Below, piece after piece: positions 16,951 to 26,112 of a DNA stretch of 64,000 bases. A program made the position numbers and the translations under genes. Position 1 is the stretch's first letter. The number at the start of each line of letters is the position of its first letter. Origin of the DNA: Mucilaginibacter myungsuensis (GTDB lineage Bacteria > Bacteroidota > Bacteroidia > Sphingobacteriales > Sphingobacteriaceae); assembly GCF_015222005.1 (NCBI RefSeq), contig NZ_JADFFL010000003.1, forward strand, positions 558,001 through 622,000, read 5' to 3'. The notes under the pieces are model-generated. The model had not been told where the DNA came from. It saw nothing but the letters and a program-made list of their open reading frames with translations, and searched no databases.

Positions 16951-17130
16951 TTAAATATTTTCTACTGCTACCAAATGATTTACTTTACGCACCATGCCAA
17001 TAATAGCAGGTGTAGCTTCAACCTCCACGCTGTGATTGATCTTTTTAAGACCTAACGCTTCAACAGTTTTTTTCTGGCGCTCACTTCTATCGATCACGCT
17101 TTTTATCTGAGTTATTTTGATCTTAGCCAT
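16951..17130 (-). CDS. rpmD: 50S ribosomal protein L30
   Basis: A 59-residue protein read from ATG at 17130, between rpsE and rplO. It begins [20 protein letters not shown], continues [18 protein letters not shown] and ends [14 protein letters not shown], a full-length bacterial L30. It starts five bases after the rpsE stop. Confidence 0.97.
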   Translation of the reverse strand: MAKIKITQIKSVIDRSERQKKTVEALGLKKINHSVEVEATPAIIGMVRKVNHLVAVENI

Positions 17131-17135
17131 GATGA

Positions 17136-17654
17136 TTATCCGTTAAATACTTTGTTTAAATTAACACCGCGTTGTTGTGCTACTGTGTAGGCATCGCGCA
17201 GTTGCGCTAATGCAGATACAGTTGCTTTAACCACGTTGTGCGGGTTAGACGAACCTTTTGACTTTGCCAGTACGTTATGTACACCGGCACTCTCTAATAC
17301 AGCACGCATCGCACCACCGGCAATTACACCGGTACCGTTAGCAGCTGGTTTCAGGAATACAAAACCGCCTGAGTATTTACCGATCTGCTCGTGAGGGATA
17401 GTTTGGTTGATGATCGGAACTTTTACCAAGTTCTTTTTAGCATCATCCACACCTTTAGCGATAGCCTCGGTAACTTCTTTTGCTTTACCTAAACCGTAAC
17501 CTACTACACCATTCTCATCGCCCACTACCACAATGGCACTGAAGCTGAAAGTACGGCCACCTTTGGTTACTTTGGCCACACGTTGTATGCTTACCAAGCG
17601 GTCTTTTAATTCGATCTCGCTTGTTTTTACTCTTTTTACGTTGATTGTTGACAT
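17136..17654 (-). CDS. rpsE: 30S ribosomal protein S5
   Basis: Small-subunit protein involved in decoding accuracy and mRNA unwinding; 172 residues. Recognised by [37 protein letters not shown] and the C-terminal domain with [18 protein letters not shown]. It has a short N-terminus. It starts 12 bases after rplR in the usual spc order. Confidence 0.98.
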   Translation of the reverse strand: MSTINVKRVKTSEIELKDRLVSIQRVAKVTKGGRTFSFSAIVVVGDENGVVGYGLGKAKEVTEAIAKGVDDAKKNLVKVPIINQTIPHEQIGKYSGGFVFLKPAANGTGVIAGGAMRAVLESAGVHNVLAKSKGSSNPHNVVKATVSALAQLRDAYTVAQQRGVNLNKVFNG

Positions 17655-17666
17655 CTCTTGTTGTGT

Positions 17667-18017
17667 TTAGAAAATTAAACCACCTTCACGTGCACCGTCG
17701 GCCAATGATTTGATACGGCCATGGTATAAATAACCATTACGATCGAACACTACTGAAGTTATACCGGCCGCGATAGCTTTTTGAGCTACCAGTTTACCTA
17801 CAGCTACAGATAATTCTGATTTGCTGCCTTTATCGGTAAAGTCTTTGGCCATAGATGATGTCGAAACTAATGTTTTACCAGTTACATCGTCAATGATCTG
17901 TGCATAGATGCCTTTGTTGCTTCTGTACACTGATAAGCGCGGGCGCTCGGCAGATCCTGCAATACGTTTGCGGATGCCTTTTTTTATTCTCTCTCTTCTT
18001 GATAGTTTAGCTGCCAT
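17667..18017 (-). CDS. rplR: 50S ribosomal protein L18
   Basis: Binds 5S rRNA; 116 residues. Recognised by [38 protein letters not shown] and [20 protein letters not shown]. It starts five bases after the rplF stop. Confidence 0.98.
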   Translation of the reverse strand: MAAKLSRRERIKKGIRKRIAGSAERPRLSVYRSNKGIYAQIIDDVTGKTLVSTSSMAKDFTDKGSKSELSVAVGKLVAQKAIAAGITSVVFDRNGYLYHGRIKSLADGAREGGLIF

Positions 18018-18022
18018 GACGA

Positions 18023-18580
18023 TTATTTTTTAGATGCTGATTTACCTGCTTTTCTTCTCAATACCTCGCCTGCAAACTTGATACCTTTACCTTTGTAAGG
18101 CTCTGGTGCACGTAACGAGCGGATCTTAGCGGCTACCTGGCCAAGCAATTGCTTGTCGATAGACTCCAGGATGATAGTAGGGTTTTTACCTTTATCAGCA
18201 GTTGTTGTAACTTTAATTTCTTTTGGTAATTCAAACACGTAGTGGTGAGAGTAACCTAACACTAAGTCTAAAGTATTACCTGTGTTAGTAGCACGGTAAC
18301 CCACACCTACTAACTCTTGAGTTGTTTTGTAACCTTCGGTAACGCCAACAACCATGTTGTTAAGCAATGCGCGGTATAAACCGTGTAATGCTCTGTGACG
18401 TTTCTGGTCAGACGGGCGCTGTACCAGCACGTTTCCGTCTTCCTGAGCTATCGTGATATCGCTATCAACTGCTTGCTCTAATTGTCCCTTAGGGCCTTTT
18501 ACAGTTACCACGTTATCCGAAGATACAGTAACAGTAACGCCTGCAGGGATAGCTATAGGTGCTTTTCCTATTCTTGACAT
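18023..18580 (-). CDS. rplF: 50S ribosomal protein L6
   Basis: Large-subunit protein near the factor-binding site; 185 residues. Two related beta domains are seen, starting [17 protein letters not shown] and with the second containing [16 protein letters not shown]; the C-terminal signature is [20 protein letters not shown]. It begins 21 bases after rpsH. Confidence 0.98.
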   Translation of the reverse strand: MSRIGKAPIAIPAGVTVTVSSDNVVTVKGPKGQLEQAVDSDITIAQEDGNVLVQRPSDQKRHRALHGLYRALLNNMVVGVTEGYKTTQELVGVGYRATNTGNTLDLVLGYSHHYVFELPKEIKVTTTADKGKNPTIILESIDKQLLGQVAAKIRSLRAPEPYKGKGIKFAGEVLRRKAGKSASKK

Positions 18581-18601
18581 TGTTTGTTTGCTTTTAAACT
18601 A

Positions 18602-19000
18602 TTAATAAACGTAGCACAATACCTCGCCACCAACATTTTGCTGACGTGCTTCTTTGTCAGACATAACGCCTTTTGAAGTTGATAAGATGGCGATACCTAA
18701 ACCATTAAGTACACGTGGCATGTTCTCCATACCTGCATATGTCCTTAAGCCTGGTTTACTGATGCGTGTTAACGTGCGGATAGCCGATACTTTAGTGATC
18801 GGATGGTATTTCAAAGCAACTTTGATGATGCCTTGAGGACCGTTATCCTCAAATTTAAAATTAGCAATGTAACCTTTGTCGAAAAGCACTTTCGTGATCT
18901 CCTTCTTAAGATTTGATGCAGGAATTTCGACAACCCGGTGGTTGGCCTTAATGGCATTCCTTACTCGTGTAAGATAATCTGCGATTGGATCTGTATTCAT
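18602..19000 (-). CDS. rpsH: 30S ribosomal protein S8
   Basis: Central-domain 16S rRNA-binding protein and, in E. coli, the translational repressor of the spc operon. Start chosen at ATG 19000 (MNTDPIADYLTRVRNAIKAN), giving 132 residues; an in-frame ATG 27 bases upstream would add MKPPPQLNK, not found in the family. The C-terminal signature STSKGVMSDKEARQQNVGGE is intact. It is preceded by its own promoter and a leader of about 85 bases, so it heads a separate transcript. Confidence 0.97.
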   Translation of the reverse strand: MNTDPIADYLTRVRNAIKANHRVVEIPASNLKKEITKVLFDKGYIANFKFEDNGPQGIIKVALKYHPITKVSAIRTLTRISKPGLRTYAGMENMPRVLNGLGIAILSTSKGVMSDKEARQQNVGGEVLCYVY

Positions 19001-19025
19001 TTTATTGAGCTGTGGCGGCGGTTTC

Positions 19026-19093
19026 ATCCCCGTAACATCCGGGGCGACCTACTGCCGGTTAAAATTCTTTATAAAAACCGAGGCGCAAAGATA
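19026..19093 (-). promoter_or_regulatory. rpsH promoter -7 box and leader hairpin
   Basis: TATCTTTG at 19086-19093 (minus strand) is a perfect TAnnTTTG box in an A/T-rich upstream region. The leader then contains a GC hairpin in which GCCCCGGATGTTACGGGG folds (19026-19046), 26 bases before the rpsH ATG. This stem could be the target of a ribosomal protein repressor; that is inference. Confidence 0.8.
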
Positions 19094-19223
19094 CAAAAAA
19101 ATTAAAAACATAACTCATATGTTTTGAACCTTTTAGCAACTATTTTTTCGGGTAGGTAAAAGCTGAATGGCGAAGGGTTAAAGGTAATTATTTAACGGAT
19201 CTGCCACATCGGCCTTATTACAT

Positions 19224-19249
19224 AAAAAATGGGTGCTTATCACCCATCC
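19224..19249 (-). terminator. Intrinsic terminator after rpsN
   Basis: On the minus strand GGATGGGTGATAAGCACCCA is a tight eight-base stem with a four-base loop followed by TTTTTTAT. It lies about 90 bases past the rpsN stop, and separates rplC-rpsN from rpsH-rplQ. Confidence 0.9.
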
Positions 19250-19256
19250 TCTACTT

Positions 19257-19327
19257 AAAAGAGAAAAGGTGAAAGATCAAAGCCGAGGGGTGTTTTATCA
19301 CCTTTCGCCTTTTACCTTTCACCTTTA
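19257..19327 (-). repeat. Short-word repeat (AAAGGTGAAAGG) hairpin after rpsN
   Basis: GAGAAAAGGTGAAAGATCAA on one side and CACCTTTCGCC, TTTTACCTTTCACCTTTAAG on the other are complementary, giving a long stem beginning 12 bases past the rpsN stop. Words match those upstream of dnaK at 3671-3710. With the terminator and the rpsH promoter it fills the 338-base gap. Confidence 0.85.
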
Positions 19328-19338
19328 AGCTTAACTGA

Positions 19339-19608
19339 TTACCAGCTTGCTTTCTTCACTCCCGGGATCTTACCGGCCAAAGCCATCTCGCGGAAAGTTA
19401 CCCTTGAGATACCGAATTGGCGCATGTAACCGCGTGGGCGACCTGTTAATTTGCAACGGTTGTGCAATTTTACAGGTGAAGCAGCTTTAGGCAATTTATC
19501 TAAACCTTCGTAGTCGCCTGCTGCTTTTAAAGCGGCACGTTTCTCAGCATATTTTGCAACTAACGCAGCGCGTTTTACTTCGCGTGCTTTTAAACCTTCC
19601 TTAGCCAT
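19339..19608 (-). CDS. rpsN: 30S ribosomal protein S14, zinc-free long form
   Basis: Start chosen at ATG 19608 ([20 protein letters not shown]), giving 89 residues, the length of the long bacterial S14. The zinc-binding CxxC pair is absent ([20 protein letters not shown]), so it is the C-minus type. Its first eight bases overlap the end of rplE, which supports translational coupling. It is the last gene before an intrinsic terminator. Confidence 0.97.
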   Translation of the reverse strand: MAKEGLKAREVKRAALVAKYAEKRAALKAAGDYEGLDKLPKAASPVKLHNRCKLTGRPRGYMRQFGISRVTFREMALAGKIPGVKKASW

Positions 19609-20164
19609 TGTTATTTTGATTTTTAAATGGTAAACCAAATTGTTTAAGCAACTCTAATGCCTCAACGTCGTTAGTTGCCGAGGTTACGAATGTGATATCC
19701 ATACCCATGATCTTGTTGATCTTGTCGATATTGATCTCAGGGAAAATGATCTGCTCGGTAATACCTAAGGTATAGTTACCGTTGCCATCAAAACCTTTAT
19801 CGTTGATACCTTTAAAGTCGCGGATACGTGGCAGAGCTACAGCGATCAAACGATCAAGGAACTCGTACATGGTATTGTCGCGCAGCGTTACACGTACACC
19901 TACAGGCATACCTTTACGCAATTTAAAGTTAGAGATATCTTTCTTTGATTTAGAAGCAACAGCTTGCTGACCGGTAATGGTGGTCAGCTCGTTGATCGCA
20001 ACGTCGATCAGTTTTTTATCAGTAGTAGCGGCACCAACACCTTGGTTGATAGCTATTTTCTGCAGTTTCGGAACTTGCATGATCGTTTTGTACTGAAATT
20101 TCTCTTTCAGTGCAGTACGTATCTCTTCCGAATACTTGGTCTTTAATCTTGGCGTGTAAGTCAT
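19601..20164 (-). CDS. rplE: 50S ribosomal protein L5
   Basis: 5S rRNA-binding central protuberance protein; 187 residues. Recognised by [36 protein letters not shown], and [16 protein letters not shown] with the end [20 protein letters not shown]. Its ATG overlaps the rplX stop by one base. Confidence 0.98.
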   Translation of the reverse strand: MTYTPRLKTKYSEEIRTALKEKFQYKTIMQVPKLQKIAINQGVGAATTDKKLIDVAINELTTITGQQAVASKSKKDISNFKLRKGMPVGVRVTLRDNTMYEFLDRLIAVALPRIRDFKGINDKGFDGNGNYTLGITEQIIFPEINIDKINKIMGMDITFVTSATNDVEALELLKQFGLPFKNQNNNG

Positions 20165-20505
20165 TACTTAATTTCCTCCCCTGATTTTTTTGATACCCTA
20201 ACCAATTTACCATCGGCGTTAAGCTTGCGGCCTACGCGGGTAGTTGAGCCTGTTTTAGGATCAACCAAAGCCAGGTTCGAAATATGAATAGCAGCTTCTT
20301 GCTTAATGATACCACCGTTAGGGTTAGCAGCATTAGGCTTAGTGTGCTTAGATACCATGTTGGCACCTTCAACTATCGCTCTGTTCTTTGCAATGATAAC
20401 TTCAACTATTTTGCCTTGTGTACCTTTAGAGTCACCGGCAATCACCTTAACCAGATCACCTTTTTTGATCTTTAGTTTGGCAGGTTTGTTTACTTTCTTT
20501 TCCAT
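20164..20505 (-). CDS. rplX: 50S ribosomal protein L24
   Basis: Early large-subunit assembly protein; 113 residues. The KOW motif is [20 protein letters not shown] (about 13-32), followed by [20 protein letters not shown]. It has a Lys-rich N-terminus. It follows rplN by one base. Confidence 0.98.
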   Translation of the reverse strand: MEKKVNKPAKLKIKKGDLVKVIAGDSKGTQGKIVEVIIAKNRAIVEGANMVSKHTKPNAANPNGGIIKQEAAIHISNLALVDPKTGSTTRVGRKLNADGKLVRVSKKSGEEIK

Positions 20506-20506
20506 A

Positions 20507-20875
20507 TTATAATACCTCCGGTGCTAATGATACGATCTTCATGAATTGTTTTTCACGCAATTCCCTTGCAACCGGGCCAAAAATACGGGTACCCCTTGGC
20601 TCGTCCTGGTTGTTTAACAAAACTGCTGCGTTGTCGTCAAAACGGATGTACGAACCATCTTTACGACGGATCTCTTTCTTGGTTCTAACAACTACGGCTT
20701 TAGATACAGTACCTTTTTTAACGTTGCCTGATGGCAAAGCGCTTTTTACGGTAACTACGATCTTATCGCCAATTGATGCATACCTTTTACCGGTACCACC
20801 TAATACGCGGATAACTAAAACTTCTTTAGCACCACTGTTGTCGGCTACGTTAAGCCTTGATTCCTGTTGTACCAT
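20507..20875 (-). CDS. rplN: 50S ribosomal protein L14
   Basis: Large-subunit protein in the intersubunit bridge region; 122 residues. [20 protein letters not shown] and the end [20 protein letters not shown] are diagnostic. It starts one base after the rpsQ stop. Confidence 0.98.
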   Translation of the reverse strand: MVQQESRLNVADNSGAKEVLVIRVLGGTGKRYASIGDKIVVTVKSALPSGNVKKGTVSKAVVVRTKKEIRRKDGSYIRFDDNAAVLLNNQDEPRGTRIFGPVARELREKQFMKIVSLAPEVL

Positions 20876-20876
20876 C

Positions 20877-21131
20877 TTATTTAGCCCTCTCTAAAATTTG
20901 TACTAACCTCCAGTTCTTACTCTTGCTCAAAGGGCGAGTTTCCATGATCAACACGGTATCACCAATACCGCAGGTATTAGCTTCGTCATGAGCCATAAAT
21001 TTGGTAGTCTTCTTAACGAATTTACCATAGATAGGGTGCTTCACCTTACGTTCAACGGCCACAACGATAGATTTTTCCATCTTGTTGCTTACTACCAGGC
21101 CGGTACGGGTTTTTCTTAAATTTCTTTCCAT
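20877..21131 (-). CDS. rpsQ: 30S ribosomal protein S17
   Basis: OB-fold 16S rRNA-binding protein; 84 residues. [20 protein letters not shown] and [20 protein letters not shown] are typical. It follows rpmC by 14 bases. Confidence 0.98.
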   Translation of the reverse strand: MERNLRKTRTGLVVSNKMEKSIVVAVERKVKHPIYGKFVKKTTKFMAHDEANTCGIGDTVLIMETRPLSKSKNWRLVQILERAK

Positions 21132-21145
21132 TTCCTGCTTGATGA

Positions 21146-21355
21146 TTATGCTTCAGCTACTACTGCTGCCGCTTTACGTTTGGTTAATTCTGTAGTTAAA
21201 CGGGCGATATCCTTACGTATCTTAGTGATACGGCTTGGATTTTCGATAGCTGAGACCGCGTGAGCGAATTTCAACTTGGTAAGGTTTTTCTTTTCCTCGC
21301 CTACCCGGGCTGTCAACTCTTCAGTTGATAACGCAGCAATTTCTGAGTACTTCAT
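21146..21355 (-). CDS. rpmC: 50S ribosomal protein L29
   Basis: Two-helix protein at the peptide exit that helps bind trigger factor and SRP. The start at 21355 ([20 protein letters not shown]) gives 69 residues; the frame is open a further 24 bases but those codons are not part of the family. [17 protein letters not shown] is the conserved part. A 129-base gap with a word-repeat hairpin separates it from rplP, where most bacteria have none. Confidence 0.96.
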   Translation of the reverse strand: MKYSEIAALSTEELTARVGEEKKNLTKLKFAHAVSAIENPSRITKIRKDIARLTTELTKRKAAAVVAEA

Positions 21356-21364
21356 TTTACTTTG

Positions 21365-21422
21365 TTTGTTAAGTTGCAAGTTGGGTATGTAAGAATTACC
21401 TCACAACTATACAACTTACAGG
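21365..21422 (-). repeat. Short-word repeat (AAGTTGCAAGTTG) between rplP and rpmC
   Basis: TAAGTTGCAAGTTGGG (21369-21384) and CACAACTATACAACTTACAG (21402-21421) are imperfect reverse complements built of the word AAGTTG, forming a stem directly upstream of the rpmC start. The rest of the gap shows no feature. Confidence 0.7.
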
Positions 21423-21484
21423 GTTTGATATTACACTGCAGGTATTCATCCTATGATGTTTACCACCTACAGCAACCATTATTT

Positions 21485-21907
21485 TTAAGCTTCGGCGTAG
21501 TCGTTACGAACGATGAACCTTGTTTGTACCGGCAATTTTTGGGCTGCCAAACGTAGTGCTTCTTTAGCAACTTCCAGTGGTACACCTTCGGCTTCGAAGA
21601 TGATCCTACCCGGGCGTACAACTGCTACCCAGTATTCTGGGGCACCTTTACCTTTACCCATACGTACCTCTGCTGGTTTTTTAGTAACCGGCTTGTCAGG
21701 GAATATCCTGATCCACACCTGGCCTTCACGTTTCATGAAACGTGTTACAGCGATACGTGCAGACTCGATCTGACGGCTGGTGATCCAAGCCGCTTCGAGT
21801 GATTTTATACCGAATGAACCGAAAGACAATTCAGTACCGCGAGAGGCATTACCCTTCATACGGCCTTTTTGCATCTTCCTGAACTTGGTTCTTTTTGGCT
21901 GTAGCAT
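21485..21907 (-). CDS. rplP: 50S ribosomal protein L16
   Basis: Large-subunit protein near the A-site tRNA elbow. Start chosen at ATG 21907 ([20 protein letters not shown]), giving 140 residues; the open frame upstream comes from the repeat region. Diagnostic segments: [20 protein letters not shown] and [20 protein letters not shown]. Separated from rpsC by 160 bases of repeat. Confidence 0.97.
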   Translation of the reverse strand: MLQPKRTKFRKMQKGRMKGNASRGTELSFGSFGIKSLEAAWITSRQIESARIAVTRFMKREGQVWIRIFPDKPVTKKPAEVRMGKGKGAPEYWVAVVRPGRIIFEAEGVPLEVAKEALRLAAQKLPVQTRFIVRNDYAEA

Positions 21908-21910
21908 TTT

Positions 21911-22060
21911 ATTTTTAAGATTTGAGATCTGAGGTGTGAGATATGAGACCGAAGCCTCACATCTCAACTCTCATATATCTTTGTTAAACGATCCTATTCT
22001 TTACTCGATGTCTGGTGATGTGATCCATATCCCATATCTCACATCTAACATCTCATATTT
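21911..22060 (-). repeat. Short-word repeat (TGAGATGTGAGATATGAGA) between rpsC and rplP
   Basis: Two stems can be drawn. The inner one pairs GATTTGAGATCTGAGGTGTG, GAGATATGAGACCGAAGC with GCCTCACATCTCAACTCTCA (21920-21979). Further words at 22029-22060 (CCCATATCTCACATCTAACA) are complementary to the same set. Same family as 11998-12138 and 14146-14277. Confidence 0.85.
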
Positions 22061-22067
22061 AAGTTAA

Positions 22068-22922
22068 TTATCTCCTGCCACCTTGGCCGCCACCACGGTT
22101 TCCACCGCCTTGGCCACCACGATTGCCACCTTGACCTGGGCCACCACGACGGTCGCCACCTGGGCCACCACGGCGGTCACCACCTTGACGACGATCGCCA
22201 CCGCGCTCGTTACGGTCGCCAAAACCACCACCCTCTGGGCGGCCGCCTTTAGCGCTTGCGCTGCTTGCTGCACCAATGTTAGGTGACAGATCACGTTTGC
22301 CGTAAACCTCGCCTTTGCAGATCCAAACTTTAACACCTATTTTACCATAAGTAGTTAAAGCTTCGGCCAAAGCGTAGTCGATATCAGCACGGAAAGTGTG
22401 CAATGGGATACGTCCTTCTTTGTATTGCTCGGTACGTGCCATCTCAGCGCCACCTAAACGGCCTGATGTCATAATCTTGATACCTTCGGCACCCATTCTC
22501 ATGGTCGACGCGATGGTAGTTTTCATTGCACGACGGAAAGAGATACGCGCCTCTAATTGCTTAGCAACGCTCTCTGCAACTAATTGTGCATCAAGCTCAG
22601 GGCGTTTGATCTCGAAGATGTTAATTTGAACGTCTTTTTTGGTCAGTTTCTTTAACTCTTCTTTGATCTTATCAACCTCCTGGCCGCCTTTACCGATAAC
22701 GATACCCGGGCGGGCAGTGTGGATAGTGATAGTGATACGTTTTAAAGTACGCTCGATAACTACTTTAGATACACCACCTTTTGCGATACGTGCAGCGATG
22801 TACTTGCGGATCTTTTCGTCTTCAACTAATTTGTCGGCATAATGATTTCCACCGAACCAGTTAGAATCCCATCCTCTGATGATACCTAACCTATTTCCTA
22901 TTGGATGTGCTTTTTGTCCCAT
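22068..22922 (-). CDS. rpsC: 30S ribosomal protein S3 with Arg/Gly-rich tail
   Basis: mRNA-entry and helicase-site protein. The first 215 residues are standard S3: [20 protein letters not shown], the KH domain with [19 protein letters not shown], and [20 protein letters not shown]. The 284-residue total is about 50-60 longer than E. coli S3: from about residue 222 the protein is a repeat of Gly/Arg/Asp/Gln words such as [16 protein letters not shown] and [10 protein letters not shown], resembling an RGG box. It is the gene after rplV by six bases. Confidence 0.97.
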   Translation of the reverse strand: MGQKAHPIGNRLGIIRGWDSNWFGGNHYADKLVEDEKIRKYIAARIAKGGVSKVVIERTLKRITITIHTARPGIVIGKGGQEVDKIKEELKKLTKKDVQINIFEIKRPELDAQLVAESVAKQLEARISFRRAMKTTIASTMRMGAEGIKIMTSGRLGGAEMARTEQYKEGRIPLHTFRADIDYALAEALTTYGKIGVKVWICKGEVYGKRDLSPNIGAASSASAKGGRPEGGGFGDRNERGGDRRQGGDRRGGPGGDRRGGPGQGGNRGGQGGGNRGGGQGGRR

Positions 22923-22928
22923 TTCAAA

Positions 22929-23357
22929 TTAATTGTTAACGTTTTTACTATCCACCACTAAAGTAATGTGGTTAGAGCGTTTACGGATACGGTATCCACG
23001 GCCTTGTGGGGCCGGGCGTAACCTTTTTAACTGACGGCCACCGCCTACACTAATTTCTTTAACAAATAAGCCACTCTCGTCGGCACGTTTGCCTTCGTTC
23101 TTAGCTTCCCAGTTATTGATAGCCGAGAACAGCAGTTTCTCAACGCGGATAGCGGCTTCTTTGTTAGTGAATTTAAGGATGCTTAATGCAGCAAATACCT
23201 CTTTACCGCGGATCAGATCAACCACTAAGCGCATTTTACGCGGAGAGGTTGGGCAGTCATTCAACTTGGCAACCGCAGCGCCGCCTTGAATGGCTTTTGC
23301 TTCGTCTTTTTGCTGTCTTACCAGCACAGACTTTTTAATTTTTGTTGTTGCTTCCAT
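22929..23357 (-). CDS. rplV: 50S ribosomal protein L22
   Basis: Lines the peptide exit tunnel; 142 residues with an N-terminal extension of about 25 residues. Core: [20 protein letters not shown] and the tunnel loop region [20 protein letters not shown]. It follows rpsS by three bases. Confidence 0.98.
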   Translation of the reverse strand: MEATTKIKKSVLVRQQKDEAKAIQGGAAVAKLNDCPTSPRKMRLVVDLIRGKEVFAALSILKFTNKEAAIRVEKLLFSAINNWEAKNEGKRADESGLFVKEISVGGGRQLKRLRPAPQGRGYRIRKRSNHITLVVDSKNVNN

Positions 23358-23360
23358 TGC

Positions 23361-23627
23361 TTATTTTTTCTTTTCTGCGTGACCACGGAAAGTACGGGTT
23401 GGTGCAAATTCACCTAACTTATGACCTACCATGTTCTCGGTTACGTAAACAGGGATAAATTTATTGCCGTTGTGCACAGCAAATGTGTGACCCACGAAAT
23501 CAGGAGAGATCATGGAACGGCGTGACCATGTTTTCACAACCGATTTTTTATTTGATTCATTCAGGACAAGTACTTTTTTATCCAGGTTATGATCAATATA
23601 AGGTCCTTTTTTAATTGAACGAGCCAT
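23361..23627 (-). CDS. rpsS: 30S ribosomal protein S19
   Basis: Small-subunit head protein that forms a pair with S13; 88 residues. [40 protein letters not shown] and the end [15 protein letters not shown] are diagnostic. Its ATG overlaps the rplB stop by one base. Confidence 0.98.
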   Translation of the reverse strand: MARSIKKGPYIDHNLDKKVLVLNESNKKSVVKTWSRRSMISPDFVGHTFAVHNGNKFIPVYVTENMVGHKLGEFAPTRTFRGHAEKKK

Positions 23628-24454
23628 TATTTCTTCCTTCTTTCAATGATGTAACGATCTGATGCTTTTTTCTTGTCGCGGGTTTTGTAGCCTTTAGCTA
23701 ATAAACCTTTACGAGAGCGTGGGTGACCACCTGATGCACGGCCCTCGCCACCACCCATAGGGTGATCTACCGGGTTCATCGCAACACCACGTACTCTTGG
23801 GCGACGGCCTAACCAACGTTTACGGCCTGCTTTACCCAATACTTCATTGGCTTTTTCAGCATTAGAAACTGTACCGATCGTAGCCAAGCAAGTTGACAAG
23901 ATCATACGGGTCTCACCTGAAGGTAATTTAATAACTGCGTATTTACCATCACGTGCAGCAAGCTGAGCGTAAGTACCTGCCGAGCGGGCAATTACACCAC
24001 CTTGACCCGGGTTCAACTCGATGTTGTAGATCAAAGAACCCAAAGGGATGCTTTTTAATGGTAAAGTATTTCCGATCTCAGGAGCAACTGCATCACCAGA
24101 TATTACGGTCATGCCTACTGTTAATCCTGCCGGAGCGATCATGTATCTTTTTTCACCATCTACAAAGTGTAGCAATGCGATACGGGCCGAACGGTTCGGG
24201 TCATACTCAATAGTTGCAACCTTTGCAGGGATGTCAAATTTGTTACGTTTAAAATCAATTAAACGATATGCTTGTTTGTGACCACCACCTAAGTAGCGCA
24301 TGGTCATTTTACCACTGTGGTTACGACCACCTGACCTGGTGTTTACATTTACCACCAACGACTTTTCAGGAACGTTGGTTGTAACGTCAGAATAATCGGC
24401 ACCTACTCTAAAGCGGGTACCCGGGGTAACTGGTTTAAATCTTTTAACTGCCAT
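23627..24454 (-). CDS. rplB: 50S ribosomal protein L2
   Basis: Peptidyl-transferase-centre protein; 275 residues. [38 protein letters not shown] and the C-terminal signature [20 protein letters not shown] are intact. It follows rplW by eight bases. Confidence 0.98.
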   Translation of the reverse strand: MAVKRFKPVTPGTRFRVGADYSDVTTNVPEKSLVVNVNTRSGGRNHSGKMTMRYLGGGHKQAYRLIDFKRNKFDIPAKVATIEYDPNRSARIALLHFVDGEKRYMIAPAGLTVGMTVISGDAVAPEIGNTLPLKSIPLGSLIYNIELNPGQGGVIARSAGTYAQLAARDGKYAVIKLPSGETRMILSTCLATIGTVSNAEKANEVLGKAGRKRWLGRRPRVRGVAMNPVDHPMGGGEGRASGGHPRSRKGLLAKGYKTRDKKKASDRYIIERRKK

Positions 24455-24462
24455 TTCCCTGA

Positions 24463-24753
24463 TTATAAAGTGTTATAAAAATCAATTGACTCACCGTCTT
24501 TTAACGTTATCACTGCTTTTTTGTAAGTAGCGATACGGCCGGTCACAACACCAGCTTTAGTAGAACGGCTTTTTAATTTACCGGCGTATTTCATTGTATT
24601 TACGGCAACTACAGTTACACCATACATTTCTTCTACAGCGGCTTTAATTTGTATCTTATTAGCTCTGTGATCAACTTTGAAAACAAAGCGGTTAAGTTTC
24701 TCAGTTAACTGAGCTACTTTTTCTGTAAGTAAGGGCTTCTTTAAAATTTCCAT
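24463..24753 (-). CDS. rplW: 50S ribosomal protein L23
   Basis: Exit-tunnel protein and docking site for trigger factor and SRP; 96 residues. [20 protein letters not shown] and [20 protein letters not shown] are typical. It follows rplD by two bases. Confidence 0.98.
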   Translation of the reverse strand: MEILKKPLLTEKVAQLTEKLNRFVFKVDHRANKIQIKAAVEEMYGVTVVAVNTMKYAGKLKSRSTKAGVVTGRIATYKKAVITLKDGESIDFYNTL

Positions 24754-24755
24754 AA

Positions 24756-25388
24756 TTACTTAGCGAAAGCTTCCTCCAAAGTTTTAACAGCACCTGTAGT
24801 TAACAGTAATTTGCCGGCGTTCAACACATCATAAGTGTTCAATTGCTCAACAGAAATTACCTTAGTTTTCTTCAGGTTACGGCTTGATAAATACACATTG
24901 TTATTTTCGGCACCGGCAATTACTAATAACGTTTTGTCGTTAGTAACGTTCAGATCTGCCTGCAGCTTAACATAACTCTTAGTTTTGATGGTATCAAAGC
25001 TGAAATCCTCAATAACTAAGATGTTGTTATCCTGAGCTTTGTAAGTTAAAGCTGACCTACGGGCCAATGATTTTAACTTCTTGTTCAGTTTAAAGCTGTA
25101 ATCGCGAGGCTGAGGACCGAAAACACGGCCACCACCATTGAACAATGGCGATTTAACACTACCTGCACGGGCACCGCCTGTACCTTTTTGTTTGTATAGT
25201 TTACGAGTTGAACCAGCTATCTCGTTACGCTGTTTAGCTTTGTGAGTACCTTGACGTTGGTTAGCTAAAAATTGCTTAACATCAAGATAGATAGCGTGAT
25301 CATTCGGCTCTATAGCGAAGATCGATTCAGGAAGCTGCACCTTGGCACCTGTTTCTTTACCTGAAACATTTAATACTTTAACTTCCAT
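24756..25388 (-). CDS. rplD: 50S ribosomal protein L4
   Basis: Exit-tunnel constriction protein, in E. coli also the repressor of the S10 operon; 210 residues. [20 protein letters not shown] and [20 protein letters not shown] form the extended loop. It follows rplC by one base. Confidence 0.98.
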   Translation of the reverse strand: MEVKVLNVSGKETGAKVQLPESIFAIEPNDHAIYLDVKQFLANQRQGTHKAKQRNEIAGSTRKLYKQKGTGGARAGSVKSPLFNGGGRVFGPQPRDYSFKLNKKLKSLARRSALTYKAQDNNILVIEDFSFDTIKTKSYVKLQADLNVTNDKTLLVIAGAENNNVYLSSRNLKKTKVISVEQLNTYDVLNAGKLLLTTGAVKTLEEAFAK

Positions 25389-25389
25389 C

Positions 25390-26007
25390 TTATTTATCCA
25401 CTATAACAAATGAACCTTTAGCTCCTGGGATAGAGCCCTTAACTACTAACAGGTTTTGCTCAGCGAAGATCTTCACTACCTCAAGGTTTTGAACCTTTAC
25501 ACGTACATTACCTGTTTGACCGGCCATGCGCATGCCTTTGAATACGCGTGATGGCCATGATGAAGCACCCAATGAACCTGGTGCACGTAAACGGTTGTGC
25601 TGACCGTGAGTTTGCATACCCACACCGCCGAAACCGTGACGTTTTACAACACCTTGAAAACCTTTACCTTTTGAAGTACCCGCAACGTCAACAAAATCAC
25701 CCACGGCGAAGATATCAACAGCAACAGTGTCGCCTAATGATTTTTCGTCCTCGAATGATTTGAATTCAACCAGCTTACGTTTTGGCGTAGTGCCGGCTTT
25801 TGCGAAATGGCCTTTTAAAGGTGCGGTAGTGTTTTTTTCCTTTTTTTCATCGTATGCAAGCTGAACAGCTGCATAACCGTCTGTTTCTACAGACTTAACG
25901 TGAGTAACCACGCAAGGCCCAGCCTCGATCACAGTACAAGGAATGTTCTTCCCTGTCTCGTCGAAGATGCTGGTCATACCTACTTTTTTACCAATTAATC
26001 CTGACAT
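25390..26007 (-). CDS. rplC: 50S ribosomal protein L3
   Basis: Early large-subunit assembly protein near the peptidyl-transferase centre. The start at 26007 ([20 protein letters not shown]) gives 205 residues and fits the family; an ATG at 26031 would add eight residues (MDANKKKK). [20 protein letters not shown] and [17 protein letters not shown] are diagnostic. It is the first gene of the block: no rpsJ precedes it, and a strong promoter lies 75-105 bases upstream. A hairpin CGAAGC-CCTACT-GCTTCG lies just upstream at 26032-26049. Confidence 0.97.
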   Translation of the reverse strand: MSGLIGKKVGMTSIFDETGKNIPCTVIEAGPCVVTHVKSVETDGYAAVQLAYDEKKEKNTTAPLKGHFAKAGTTPKRKLVEFKSFEDEKSLGDTVAVDIFAVGDFVDVAGTSKGKGFQGVVKRHGFGGVGMQTHGQHNRLRAPGSLGASSWPSRVFKGMRMAGQTGNVRVKVQNLEVVKIFAEQNLLVVKGSIPGAKGSFVIVDK

Positions 26008-26081
26008 TTTCTTTTTTTTGTTTGCGTCCATCGAAGCAGTAGGGCTTCGTTCAAGACAATTTATCCCGCTTTAAGGGACGG

Positions 26082-26112
26082 CAAAGATAGCAACTTTGAA
26101 TTAACTCTCAAA
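26082..26112 (-). promoter_or_regulatory. Promoter of the rplC ribosomal operon
   Basis: On the minus strand TTTG (26109-26112) is followed after 19 bases by TATCTTTG (26082-26089), the ideal -33/-7 pair of the Bacteroidota. The leader to the rplC ATG is about 70 bases and contains the CGAAGC/GCTTCG hairpin at 26032-26049. Confidence 0.9.

Noticed and set aside
10855-22060. CRISPR array
   Set aside because: The short-word repeats are imperfect, have no uniform spacers and no cas genes are in view.
22064-22336. Ala/Val-rich ORF of 90 codons
   Set aside because: Shadow of the S3 Arg/Gly tail in another frame.
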